DNA of 64,000 bases from Curtobacterium sp. VKM Ac-2922 (GTDB lineage Bacteria > Actinomycetota > Actinomycetes > Actinomycetales > Microbacteriaceae), in the NCBI RefSeq assembly GCF_022815645.1, contig NZ_JALGRO010000013.1:1-64000 (forward strand), in the 5' to 3' direction. The notes beneath the pieces were generated by a model. The model was not told where the DNA came from. It saw only the letters and a list, made by a program, of their open reading frames with translations, and searched no databases. Shown one piece after another: positions 7,372-17,912 of the stretch. Numbering within the stretch: position 1 is the stretch's first letter; each line of letters starts with the position of its first letter. Made by a program: the position numbers and the translations under genes.

Positions 7372-9309
7372 CTACCGCTCGGCGGACTCCCGCGAACGGG
7401 ACCGTGACGGCTTGGCCTGCGGCAGCTTCGTCCCCACGACCTGCTCGAACACGTCGCGCGCGATCGCCTCGGCCGTCAGCCCCACGTCGGCCAGGATCTG
7501 CGACCGGGTGGCGTGGTCGATGAACGCGTCCGGCAGACCGAGCTCGTTCACGCCCGTGTCGACCCCGGCGGCGCGCAGGTCCTGCCGCAGACGGGTACCG
7601 ACGCCGCCGACGCGCACGCCGTCCTCGATGGTGATGACCAGCCGGTGGCTCCGCGACAGCTCGATGAGCGACTCCGGGATCGGCACCACCCAGCGCGGGT
7701 CGACGACGGTGACGCCGATGCCCTGCGCCTCGAGCAGCGCCGCCGTGTCGAGGGCGACGGGCACCATCGACCCGACCGCCACCAGCAGGACGTCCTCGTC
7801 CGACGCATCGGGCCGGTGCAGGACGTCGACGCCGTCGGACAGACGGGACAGTGCCGGGATGTCCGGCCCGACCTGGCCCTTGGACCACCGCAGGACGGAG
7901 GGTGCGTCGTCGATGGCCACGGCCTCGTGCAGTTCCTCGCGCAGGGTGGTCGCGTCGCGCGGGGCCGCGATGCGGATGCCGGGGACGACCTGCAGCAGTG
8001 CCAGGTCCCACATGCCGTGGTGCGAGGGGCCGTCGGGACCGGTGACACCGGCGCGGTCGAGCACGAAGGTCACACCCGCACGGTGCAGCGCGACGTCCAT
8101 CAGGACCTGGTCGAACGCCCGGTTGAGGAACGTGGCGTACAACGCGACCACGGGGTGCAGCCCGCCGAACGCCAGGCCCGCGGCCGACGTCACCGCGTGC
8201 TGCTCGGCGATCCCGACGTCGATGACGCGGTCGGGGTGCCGCTGCTGGAACAGGTGCAGCCCGGTGGGCCGCAGCATGGCCGCGGTGATCGCCACGATGC
8301 GCGGGTCCGCGTCGCCGAGGTCGGCCAGGGTGGTCGCGAACACCGAGGTCCACGACGGCCCCGACGCGGTGTCGAGCGACTCGCCCGTCTCGGGGTCGAT
8401 GTGCCCCACGGCGTGGAACTGGTCCGCCTGGTCGCGGAGCGCCGGTTCGAAGCCGTGGCCCTTCTCGGTGATCGCGTGCACGATGACCGGGGCGCCGTAC
8501 TCCTTGGCCTGGCGCAGGGCACTCTCCATGGCCTGCTGGTCGTGGCCGTTGACCGGGCCGATGTACTTGATGTCGAGGTTCGAGTACAGCGCCTCGTTGT
8601 TGGTCAGCCGCGACAGGAAGCCGTGCAGGCCCCCGCGCACGCCCCGGTAGACCGCACGCCCGGGCGCACCGAAGCGGGCCGCGACGTCGCGGGACTTCTC
8701 GTACAGGGCGCGGTACTCACGCCGCGTGCGCACGGAGTTCAGGTAGCGGGCCATGCCGCCGATCGTCGGGGCGTAGGAGCGGCCGTTGTCGTTGACGACG
8801 ATCACGAGCCGACGCCCGTTGTCGTCGGAGATGTTGTTGAGCGCTTCCCACGTCATGCCGCCGGTGAGCGCACCGTCACCGACGACCGCCACGACGGTGC
8901 GGTCGGACTGCCCGGTCTGCGCGAACGCCCGCGAGATGCCGTCCGCCCACGACAGCGACGACGACGCGTGCGAGGACTCGACGATGTCGTGCTCGGACTC
9001 GCGACGCTGTGGGTAGCCGGCGATGCCGCCACGTTCGCGCAGGTGCGAGAAGTCCTGACGGCCGGTGACGAGCTTGTGCACGTACGACTGGTGCCCGGTG
9101 TCGAACACGAACGGGTCGTGCGGCGAGTCGAACACGCGGTGCATCGCCAGGGTCAGCTCGACGACGCCGAGGTTCGGGCCGAGGTGTCCGCCGGTCTTGG
9201 CGACCTCGGCCACCAGGAAGCGCCGGATCTCGGCGGCGAGTTCGGTCATCTGCGCGTCACTGAGACGCTTCAGGTCGCGCGGGGACGTGATGCTGTCGAG
9301 CAGGGTCAC
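7372..9309 (-). CDS. dxs: 1-deoxy-D-xylulose-5-phosphate synthase
   Basis: First enzyme of the MEP isoprenoid pathway: thiamine-diphosphate-dependent condensation of pyruvate and glyceraldehyde 3-phosphate. 645 residues, full length. It shows DTGHQSYVHKL, the ThDP motif GDGALTGGMTWEALNN, the catalytic-Glu region VDVGIAEQHAVTSAAGLA and a transketolase C-terminal domain with VEDGVR-like IEDGVRVGGVG. GTG start with AAGGAGC about 7 nt upstream. It is monocistronic: the acnA terminator lies upstream and a convergent gene downstream. Other MEP genes are not in the window. Confidence 0.96.
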   Translation of the reverse strand: MTLLDSITSPRDLKRLSDAQMTELAAEIRRFLVAEVAKTGGHLGPNLGVVELTLAMHRVFDSPHDPFVFDTGHQSYVHKLVTGRQDFSHLRERGGIAGYPQRRESEHDIVESSHASSSLSWADGISRAFAQTGQSDRTVVAVVGDGALTGGMTWEALNNISDDNGRRLVIVVNDNGRSYAPTIGGMARYLNSVRTRREYRALYEKSRDVAARFGAPGRAVYRGVRGGLHGFLSRLTNNEALYSNLDIKYIGPVNGHDQQAMESALRQAKEYGAPVIVHAITEKGHGFEPALRDQADQFHAVGHIDPETGESLDTASGPSWTSVFATTLADLGDADPRIVAITAAMLRPTGLHLFQQRHPDRVIDVGIAEQHAVTSAAGLAFGGLHPVVALYATFLNRAFDQVLMDVALHRAGVTFVLDRAGVTGPDGPSHHGMWDLALLQVVPGIRIAAPRDATTLREELHEAVAIDDAPSVLRWSKGQVGPDIPALSRLSDGVDVLHRPDASDEDVLLVAVGSMVPVALDTAALLEAQGIGVTVVDPRWVVPIPESLIELSRSHRLVITIEDGVRVGGVGTRLRQDLRAAGVDTGVNELGLPDAFIDHATRSQILADVGLTAEAIARDVFEQVVGTKLPQAKPSRSRSRESAER

Positions 9310-9365
9310 GGGCGCTCCTTTCGTCGTGCTGTCGGCCCACTCTATGCGCGTCCCCCGACAGCAGA

Positions 9366-9401
9366 CGGAAGGCCCGTGGCGGGTCCGCCACGGGCCTTCC
9401 G
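9366..9401 (-). terminator. Hairpin terminator after acnA
   Basis: Perfect 17-bp stem (arm CGGAAGGCCCGTGGCGG) with only two unpaired bases at the centre, 17 bases beyond the acnA stop. It separates acnA from dxs on the same strand. Confidence 0.75.
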
Positions 9402-9417
9402 TTCGGTCCGGAATGCG

Positions 9418-12255
<2,838 letters not shown>

Positions 12256-12318
12256 TGTGCCGCCTCCTGAGTTGATCGGTGAGCCCCCATCCAAGCGGGC
12301 CGCCGAGCGTCCCACCAG

Positions 12319-12332
12319 CAAGGCAAACCTAA
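12319..12332 (-). promoter_or_regulatory. Candidate acnA promoter with a DtxR-like half-site
   Basis: On the minus strand the segment reads TTAGGTTTGCCTTG. TAGGTT fits the TANNNT -10 pattern, which would give a leader of about 65 nt. The left half matches the DtxR/IdeR iron-box consensus but the right half does not, so iron control is only a suggestion, plausible for an Fe-S enzyme. Confidence 0.3.
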
Positions 12333-12383
12333 TCCCGCGAGCGGTGGACCGCCCGGAGAAACTGTCTTGATGTCGAGAGAACT

Positions 12384-13166
12384 CTACACCGCGGCAGCGT
12401 CGTCGGCGGTGTCCTCGCGGTGGAAGACCGTGCGCACCAGCAGCCACGTGACCCAGAGCAGCGCGGCGTAGAGCGGCACACCCGTGATGAGCTTGATGCC
12501 CGCCAGCAGTTCGACCTGGGCGGTCAGGTACAGCGGGATCTCGATGACCAGCCGCAGCGCGAACAGTCCGACCCACATCCACGTCGCGACGGTCAGCACG
12601 CGACGCTTCGCACGGTCCGCACGCCAGTCCTGGGCGGTGCCGTCCGCGTCCGGTGGCAGCAGGAAGCCGACGATGACGCCGATCAACGGCCGCCGGATCG
12701 CGAGCGTGACGAGCAGCACGACCAGGCACGCCACGTTGATCAGGATGCCGGGGATGAAGTTGCTCTCGGCCTTGCCCGTGATGAGCGCCAGCCCGGCGGA
12801 GATCGCCACGCCGAGGATGCCGGCGAGGGACATCGCGAGCGACTGACGCTGCGCCAGACGGACCACCACGAAGACGGCCCCGACGGCGACCGGGATCAGC
12901 ACGCTCGGCACGAGTTCCTTCGTGATCGCGTACACGACCAGGAACGCGAACCCGGGCAGCACCGACTCGGCGATGCCGCGTGCGCCGCCGATCGCGGTCA
13001 TCAGCGCCCGCCCGGTGGGGGCCTCGCCGGGAGCCACCTGCCCGATGCCGGCGTTGCGGGCCGCGTCGCGCAGCTGCGCGTTCAGCGACACGGGCGCCTC
13101 GCGCTCGTCGGCGAGCGGGTCGGGGGTGACCCCGTCCGGGTCAGCAGGGTCGGGACGGTCCGGCAC
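12384..13166 (-). CDS. DUF3159 family membrane protein
   Basis: 260 residues. After a Pro/Asp-rich cytosolic leader of about 50 residues come roughly six transmembrane segments, including [27 protein letters not shown] and [18 protein letters not shown]. Function is unknown; the family is actinobacterial and typically sits between dut/DUF3710 and potassium-uptake or aconitase genes. GTG start with GGAGG close upstream (about 5 nt). It follows DUF3710 on the same strand after a spacer with five 16-bp tandem repeats. Confidence 0.85.
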   Translation of the reverse strand: MPDRPDPADPDGVTPDPLADEREAPVSLNAQLRDAARNAGIGQVAPGEAPTGRALMTAIGGARGIAESVLPGFAFLVVYAITKELVPSVLIPVAVGAVFVVVRLAQRQSLAMSLAGILGVAISAGLALITGKAESNFIPGILINVACLVVLLVTLAIRRPLIGVIVGFLLPPDADGTAQDWRADRAKRRVLTVATWMWVGLFALRLVIEIPLYLTAQVELLAGIKLITGVPLYAALLWVTWLLVRTVFHREDTADDAAAV

Positions 13167-13183
13167 CGGGCCTCCAGGATCGG

Positions 13184-13263
13184 GTCGACGACAGGTCGAG
13201 TCGCCGACAGGTCGAGTCGACGACAGGTCGAGTCGCCGACAGGCAGCGTCGCCGACGAGTGGC
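13184..13263. repeat. Five tandem 16-bp repeats between DUF3710 and DUF3159
   Basis: Consecutive 16-bp units begin at 13184, 13200, 13216, 13232 and 13248, with consensus GTCGMCGACAGGTCGA. Units 1-3 differ only at the variable base; units 4-5 diverge at the right end. The array fills the 107-bp intercistronic gap almost completely. Confidence 0.85.
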
Positions 13264-13273
13264 GTCGAGCGGG

Positions 13274-13996
13274 TCAGATGGCCGACTGGGTCGACTTCGG
13301 CATGTGCAGGGGGATCAGGTCGCGCGGCGGCATCGGCGTGCCACCGCGGACCACCACGACGCTGCGGAACAGGTCCTCGATCTCGTCGGCGTCGTCGGGC
13401 TGCTCGGCGGCCTTGCCGGCGATGACACCGCGCAGGAACCAGCGCGGACCGTCGACACCGATGAACCGCGCGGGACGTTCACCGGCCACACCGCCGTCGC
13501 CGTCGACCACCACGGGGACCGACGCGCGGAGCTCGGGGCCGAACGGACCGTCGACCTCGGTCACGGAGCCGCCCTGGCGCTCGATCTGCTCGGCGATCTG
13601 CGCGCGGATCTCGTGCCACAGCCCTGTGGAGCGTGGTGCGGCGAAGGGCTGGACCTGCAGCGTCGACTCGTCGTAGTCGAGCCCGACCGCGACGACGCGC
13701 TGCGAGCCCTCTTCGACCTCGAGACGCAGGTGCAGGCCCTCGCGCGGCAGGATCTTGACGCCACCCAGGTCGACGTACGGCCGGACCGGGTTGGCCTCGG
13801 TCTCGTCGAGCGGGCCGTTGTCCTCGCGGTCGTCAGGTGCGGACTTGCCGGTGGGCGTGACCGCGACCACCTCGTCGAGGTCCGCGTCGGCCTGGTCAGC
13901 GAGGTCGACCTCCGCCGAGGTCTCCCCCAGTTCGACGTCGGCAGTGGCCTGTCCGGCCACCTCGACCTCGTCGCGCTTGCGTCGCCCGATCCTCAT
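13274..13996 (-). CDS. DUF3710 family protein
   Basis: 240-residue cytosolic protein of the actinobacterial DUF3710 family, no known function. It has a basic N-terminus (MRIGRRKRDE), an acidic linker to about residue 70 and a folded core with conserved-looking VDLGGVKILP and WFLRGVIAGKA segments. Its ATG overlaps the dut stop in the ATGA arrangement, so the two are translated together; this dut-DUF3710 coupling is common in the order. No membrane segment. Confidence 0.88.
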   Translation of the reverse strand: MRIGRRKRDEVEVAGQATADVELGETSAEVDLADQADADLDEVVAVTPTGKSAPDDREDNGPLDETEANPVRPYVDLGGVKILPREGLHLRLEVEEGSQRVVAVGLDYDESTLQVQPFAAPRSTGLWHEIRAQIAEQIERQGGSVTEVDGPFGPELRASVPVVVDGDGGVAGERPARFIGVDGPRWFLRGVIAGKAAEQPDDADEIEDLFRSVVVVRGGTPMPPRDLIPLHMPKSTQSAI

Positions 13997-14457
13997 GCTT
14001 GCGTTCCTTCCTGCTCGCTGGTGACACCGTAGCCCGACGACCCGAACCCGCCCTGGCCACGCACGCTGTCCGGCAGCGCGTCCACGCGGGTGAACACGGC
14101 CTGCGCCACCGGCATGACGATCATCTGCGCGATGCGGTCACCGACCCGCACCGTGTACGGGGTCGTGGCGTCGGTGTTGAGCAGCGCGACCTTGACCTCG
14201 CCGCGGTAGCCCGAGTCGACGGTGCCGGGGGCGTTCACGATCGTGATGCCGTGCTTGGCGGCCAGGCCGCTGCGCGGGACGACGAACGCCGCGTGCCCCT
14301 CGGGCAACGCGATCGACACGCCCGTCCCGACGAGTCGGCGCTCACCCGGAGCGAGTTCGAAGGACTCGGTCGACACAAGGTCGGCACCGGCGTCCCCGGG
14401 GTGGGCGTAGCCGGGAGGGTTCTCCCCGGTCCAGAGCACGTCGACTGGTTCGGTCAC
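13993..14457 (-). CDS. dut: dUTP diphosphatase
   Basis: Hydrolyses dUTP to dUMP and pyrophosphate, keeping uracil out of DNA and supplying dUMP for thymidylate synthesis. 154 residues, normal for the trimeric family. Motifs: HPGDAGADL (motif 1), PRSGLAAKHG (motif 2), NAPGTVDSGYRGEV (motif 3), RIAQMIVMPV (motif 4) and a C-terminal RGQGGFGSSGYG (motif 5). GTG start with a TACCCT box 6 nt upstream, so probably leaderless. Coupled to DUF3710 downstream by a 4-base overlap. Confidence 0.96.
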   Translation of the reverse strand: MTEPVDVLWTGENPPGYAHPGDAGADLVSTESFELAPGERRLVGTGVSIALPEGHAAFVVPRSGLAAKHGITIVNAPGTVDSGYRGEVKVALLNTDATTPYTVRVGDRIAQMIVMPVAQAVFTRVDALPDSVRGQGGFGSSGYGVTSEQEGTQA

Positions 14458-14463
14458 GTGTCG

Positions 14464-14469
14464 AGGGTA
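14464..14469 (-). promoter_or_regulatory. -10 box of dut, leaderless
   Basis: TACCCT on the minus strand, 6 nt before GTG 14457. Confidence 0.6.
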
Positions 14470-14522
14470 GTGCAGGGCGTGACCGTACCGTGACCTGGCA
14501 CGAGTCGTGGTCGAATGGTGTC

Positions 14523-14954
14523 GTGACCCTGTACCGCGAACGCCTCTGGGCGCCGCCGAGCCTGTACCTGGCGACGGCGCTCGTCATCCCCGCGAGCCTG
14601 CTCGTGTTCCTGCCGATCAGCATCGTGACGGGGATCATCGTCGCCGTCCTGATGGAGGTCGCCGTCCTCGTCCTGCTCTGGGTGCTCGCACCGGTCGTCG
14701 AGGTCACGGACACCGAGTTCCGGGCGGGTCGGGCGCACCTGCCGCGGGGGCTCGTCGGCCGGGCCGCGGCGTTCACCGGTGCCGAGGCGACCACGCAGCG
14801 CGGGCCGAAGCTCGACGCCCGGGCGTGGACGCTGTTCCGCGGGTACGTGCGGAACGTCGTGCGCGTCGAGGTGCGCGACGACGCCGACCCCACGCCGTAC
14901 TGGCTGGTGAGTGTGCGCGACCCCGACAAGGTCGTGCAGGCACTGCAGTCCTGA
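14523..14954 (+). CDS. DUF3093 family membrane protein
   Basis: About 143 residues starting with LYRERLW-type sequence typical of the DUF3093 family. Two adjacent transmembrane helices near the N-terminus (residues about 10-55) are followed by a cytosolic domain containing GRAHLPRGLVGRAAAF and YWLVSVRDPDKV. Function unknown. GTG 14523 is preferred because family members begin a few residues before YRERLW; an in-frame GTG at 14490 would add 11 residues. It diverges from dut and converges on DUF4193. Confidence 0.8.
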   Translation: MTLYRERLWAPPSLYLATALVIPASLLVFLPISIVTGIIVAVLMEVAVLVLLWVLAPVVEVTDTEFRAGRAHLPRGLVGRAAAFTGAEATTQRGPKLDARAWTLFRGYVRNVVRVEVRDDADPTPYWLVSVRDPDKVVQALQS

Positions 14955-14955
14955 G

Positions 14956-14997
14956 GGACTGGAGGCGCGGGGCGGGCCCGACCCGCGCCTCCAGTCC
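14956..14997. terminator. Palindrome of the GGAGGC family after DUF3093
   Basis: GGACTGGAGGCGCGGG pairs with the mirrored right arm around a GGGCCCG centre. A second, unrelated hairpin follows at 15020, so the convergent pair has two stacked structures. Confidence 0.7.
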
Positions 14998-15019
14998 GAC
15001 AGTCCGGCAGTCCGACAGC

Positions 15020-15058
15020 CGAACGGCCCGCCTCCCACGCGGGGAGACGGGCCGTTCG
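15020..15058. terminator. Hairpin between DUF3093 and DUF4193
   Basis: CGAACGGCCCG (15020-15030) pairs with 15048-15058, with further pairing of CTCC/GGAG inside. It ends 12 bases before the DUF4193 stop and probably serves that gene. Confidence 0.65.
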
Positions 15059-15070
15059 GGTGATGCGTGC

Positions 15071-15370
15071 CTAGAGCGCTGCGCACTCCGCGCAGACCGG
15101 GCCGAGCTTCGACTCGTGGTCGAGCTGTGAGCGGTGCTTCACCAGGAAGCACTCGACACAGGTGAACTCGTCGACCTGCGGAGGGAGCACGACGACGTCG
15201 AGGTCGACGTCGCTGAGGTCCTGTCCGGCGAGCTCGAAGCTGCCGGGGTTGTCGGAGTCGTCGTCGACGACCCCCGACATCTTGTCGGGCACGCGCTCCT
15301 TGAGGGCCTCGATCGACTCAGAATCAGAGTTGTCGTCGGTCTTCCGGGGGGCGTCGTAATCGGTGGCCAT
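15071..15370 (-). CDS. DUF4193 family small acidic protein
   Basis: 99 residues with an acidic N-terminal half and two CxxC pairs near the C-terminus (CVECF and CAEC), likely a zinc site. This matches the actinobacterial DUF4193 family, conserved but functionally unassigned. ATG 15370 begins MATDYDAP, the usual family start; an upstream ATG at 15376 is less likely. A TGCATACT extended -10 on the minus strand at 15421-15428 would give a leader of about 45 nt. It diverges from sepH. Confidence 0.88.
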   Translation of the reverse strand: MATDYDAPRKTDDNSDSESIEALKERVPDKMSGVVDDDSDNPGSFELAGQDLSDVDLDVVVLPPQVDEFTCVECFLVKHRSQLDHESKLGPVCAECAAL

Positions 15371-15420
15371 GCCCATCCATTTCTCGTATCGAGAGGTCGT
15401 CGCCGGAGATCGGCGGCGAC

Positions 15421-15428
15421 AGTATGCA
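15421..15428 (-). promoter_or_regulatory. Extended -10 for DUF4193
   Basis: TGCATACT on the minus strand about 50 nt before the start codon. The same octamer occurs in the opposite direction before sepH. Confidence 0.45.
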
Positions 15429-15567
15429 ACACGCGCCACCCCGATGCAAACTGAACGGCGAGTGGCTCGTCTGGCCGTGCAACCCGGCGATGGTGCGGTC
15501 CATTCCCGCAGTCCGCAGAACGTCCACGGCACGCCCGTGCGCCTCCCCCGGATCGGCGCCGACGCGC

Positions 15568-15575
15568 TGCATACT
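15568..15575 (+). promoter_or_regulatory. Extended -10 for sepH
   Basis: TGCATACT, 45 nt upstream of the sepH ATG. It mirrors the element before DUF4193. Confidence 0.45.
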
Positions 15576-15620
15576 TCCCGGGTACGACGCACGACCACGT
15601 GACGCTCGGAAGGCGGAACC

Positions 15621-16637
15621 ATGCAAGACGTGAGAGTCATCGGAGTGGAGTCCGGGTCCCTCCTGCTCGCGACCGACGGCGGCAGCGAGTTCCGACTGCC
15701 CGTCACCTCGGCACTGCCGGGGCAGGTCCGGCAGGCGAACCCCGACGGCACACCGCACAAGCGTGTGTCCCCGAAGGACGTCCAGGCACGGATCCGTGGC
15801 GGCGCCGACGCGGTCGACGTCGCAGCAGCGCTCGACGTCGACGTCGAGTACGTCCGTCGCTTCGAGGGTCCCGTGCTCGCCGAGCGCGCGTTCATCCTCG
15901 ACGCAGCCCGCCGCGTGCCCGTGACGCCGACCGACGACGGTGCGCCCGACGTCTTCGGCGAGGCCATCAGCGCCCGCCTCGAGGCCGGTTCCGCCACGAC
16001 CGTGTCGTGGTCGAGCTGGAAGCACGTCGAGAACGGCTGGACCGTGCAGGTCCGCTACACGGCGACCGAGGTCGAGCACGACGCGCAGTGGCACTTCGAC
16101 CCGAAGACCTCGACGCTCACGCCCGAGAACGGCGACGCGCACCGGCTGTCCCACACCGAGGACGACGGGATCGCGCCGCGACTGCGGGCCGTCGAGTCGA
16201 CCGAGCAGGACACCGACGGCACCCGCTTCGACTCCGGCGCCTTCCGGGTCGAAGAGCCCGACGAGTCCGTCACGAACCCCGACGTCGCCGAGCGTGCACC
16301 GCTCCGCGCGCTGCTCCCCCGCATCGGCAGCGCCCAGATCGAGGAACGCGCGCCGGGCAACGAGACCGCCGACCTGCTCGAGGCGCTCCGCCGCCGCCGC
16401 GGGGAGCGCGAGTCCGTCGCCTTCGCCGAGCAGCCCCACGACGAGTCGCGCGGCTCGGTGAGCGTCGTCGACATCCCGCTGCAGGGATTCGAGGACACCA
16501 ACGACACGAGCCCCCAGCCGGACGCCCGTCCGTCGTCGGCCCCCGAGCCCGAGAACCGCAAGAAGCGCAGCCGCCGCTCGATGCCGAGCTGGGACGAGAT
16601 CGTCTTCGGCACGCGGCCGGACGACGACCTGGCGTAG
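15621..16637 (+). CDS. sepH: Septation protein SepH
   Basis: 338 residues. The N-terminal DUF3071 domain (about residues 1-165) includes the helix-turn-helix-like segment SPKDVQARIRGGADAVDVAAALDVDVEYVRRFEG cut here to SPKDVQARIRGG...VEYVRRFEG, and is followed by an acidic disordered region with a basic C-terminal patch (NRKKRSRRSMPSWDEI). In Streptomyces and mycobacteria SepH binds FtsZ and promotes Z-ring assembly. ATG with GGAAGGCGG upstream. It is followed by a hairpin and a convergent phosphatase-like gene. Confidence 0.9.
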   Translation: MQDVRVIGVESGSLLLATDGGSEFRLPVTSALPGQVRQANPDGTPHKRVSPKDVQARIRGGADAVDVAAALDVDVEYVRRFEGPVLAERAFILDAARRVPVTPTDDGAPDVFGEAISARLEAGSATTVSWSSWKHVENGWTVQVRYTATEVEHDAQWHFDPKTSTLTPENGDAHRLSHTEDDGIAPRLRAVESTEQDTDGTRFDSGAFRVEEPDESVTNPDVAERAPLRALLPRIGSAQIEERAPGNETADLLEALRRRRGERESVAFAEQPHDESRGSVSVVDIPLQGFEDTNDTSPQPDARPSSAPEPENRKKRSRRSMPSWDEIVFGTRPDDDLA

Positions 16638-16664
16638 TCCGCCACACCGCCTGGAGGCCCGGAT

Positions 16665-16697
16665 CGCCCCGGTCGCGCATCGCGCGCAACCGGGGCG
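16665..16697. terminator. Hairpin between sepH and the phosphatase-like gene
   Basis: CGCCCCGGTcGCGC pairs with GCGCaACCGGGGCG, one mismatch. It is preceded by a CTGGAGGCCCGG remnant of the common palindrome family, without its right arm. Confidence 0.65.
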
Positions 16698-16716
16698 GTG
16701 CCGTCCCACCCCGTGG

Positions 16717-17874
16717 TCAGTTCGCGAAGGCGCCCGCCAGTCGCAGCGGCACGCCGACCTCGTCGTCCGTCAGCGCCCCGTGCTGGCCGATCATCCGCTT
16801 GGGGTCCTTGCGCGGGTCAAGCTGCCGGTCGTCGTTGAACGCCCACGACCCCCGCGCCACGATCAGCACGTCGCCGATGCGGGGCAAGACGTCGTCCGCC
16901 ACGGCGCCGAACCAGCCCGCCGCCACCGCTTCGGCACGGCTGGCGACGTACCCGCGCTTGCCGATCGACGCACGCCAGGCCTCGACCAGCGCGGGCACGT
17001 CGGTGCCGGGCGCCACGGTGAGCTGCCGGCAGCGTGGGTCACCGGCGACCCCGACGACGTCGACCAGCAGGTCCGGGTCCATCGCGACGTTGGCCTCGTC
17101 CGGCACGTCGAGCACGCCGTGGTCCGCGGTGACGAGCACCCCGACGTCGGCCGCGACCCGGGCGTCCAGCCGCGCGAGCTCGCCGTCGAGCAGCTCGAGC
17201 GCGGCGGTCCACCGGTCCGACTGCCACCCGTGCTTGTGCCCGATCGAGTCGAGTTCCGGCACGTAGAGGTACACCAGGCTGTGGCCGCCGACGGTCTCGG
17301 CGATCGCGGCATCGACCCGCTGCGGGATCGAGTCGGCCGGCACGTAGCGAGCACCGCCGAGGACGTTCGCGGTCATCCCCGAGGAGCGGTACCGCGCCGG
17401 CCCGACCACGACCGGGTCCACGCCGAGCTCAGCGGCCGCGGTGAACAGCGTCGGCGCGAGCAGCCAGCCCGCGGGGACCTCGTCGTCCCACCCGCTCAGC
17501 AGGTTCATCACCGCGCCGGTGTCCGGGTTCCAGCCGCTGTACCCGACGACGCCGTGGGTGCCGGGCGACCGGCCGGTCGTCAGCGTCGACAGGGCCGCCG
17601 CGGTCGTCGTGGGGAAGCCGCTGCGCATCCGCTTCTTCGTCGCCGCCAGGAACCGGGCGTGCCCGGAGCGCGCGCTCAGCGCGTTGGCCCCCAGGCCGTC
17701 GACCAGCACGACGATCGCGGAACGGACGGGGCGGAGGGTGATCCGGGCCTCCAGGCCGTTGCTGCGCAACCATGCGTCGTCCGCGGCGCCGAGCGCGACG
17801 AGGCAACTCGGGAGGACGTCGGCGAGGTTCGCGGTGTCGTCGGGTGTCGTCGGTACGCTGGTTGCCATCCCCAT
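16717..17874 (-). CDS. Alkaline-phosphatase-superfamily protein (nucleotide pyrophosphatase/phosphodiesterase-like)
   Basis: 385 residues of the type I phosphodiesterase fold. The metal and nucleophile region reads VVLVDGLGANAL followed by FPTTTAAALSTLTTG with the nucleophilic Thr, and later metal ligands fall in ELDSIGHKHG and VTADHGVLD. No signal peptide is visible, so it should be cytosolic. The substrate is unknown. ATG 17874 has GGGAG 4 nt upstream; a second ATG two codons later is possible. It diverges from parC with 38 bases between starts. Confidence 0.85.
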   Translation of the reverse strand: MGMATSVPTTPDDTANLADVLPSCLVALGAADDAWLRSNGLEARITLRPVRSAIVVLVDGLGANALSARSGHARFLAATKKRMRSGFPTTTAAALSTLTTGRSPGTHGVVGYSGWNPDTGAVMNLLSGWDDEVPAGWLLAPTLFTAAAELGVDPVVVGPARYRSSGMTANVLGGARYVPADSIPQRVDAAIAETVGGHSLVYLYVPELDSIGHKHGWQSDRWTAALELLDGELARLDARVAADVGVLVTADHGVLDVPDEANVAMDPDLLVDVVGVAGDPRCRQLTVAPGTDVPALVEAWRASIGKRGYVASRAEAVAAGWFGAVADDVLPRIGDVLIVARGSWAFNDDRQLDPRKDPKRMIGQHGALTDDEVGVPLRLAGAFAN

Positions 17875-17912
17875 GAGTCTCCCAGATCACACTGGGGTTG
17901 CAGGAAGGTGCC

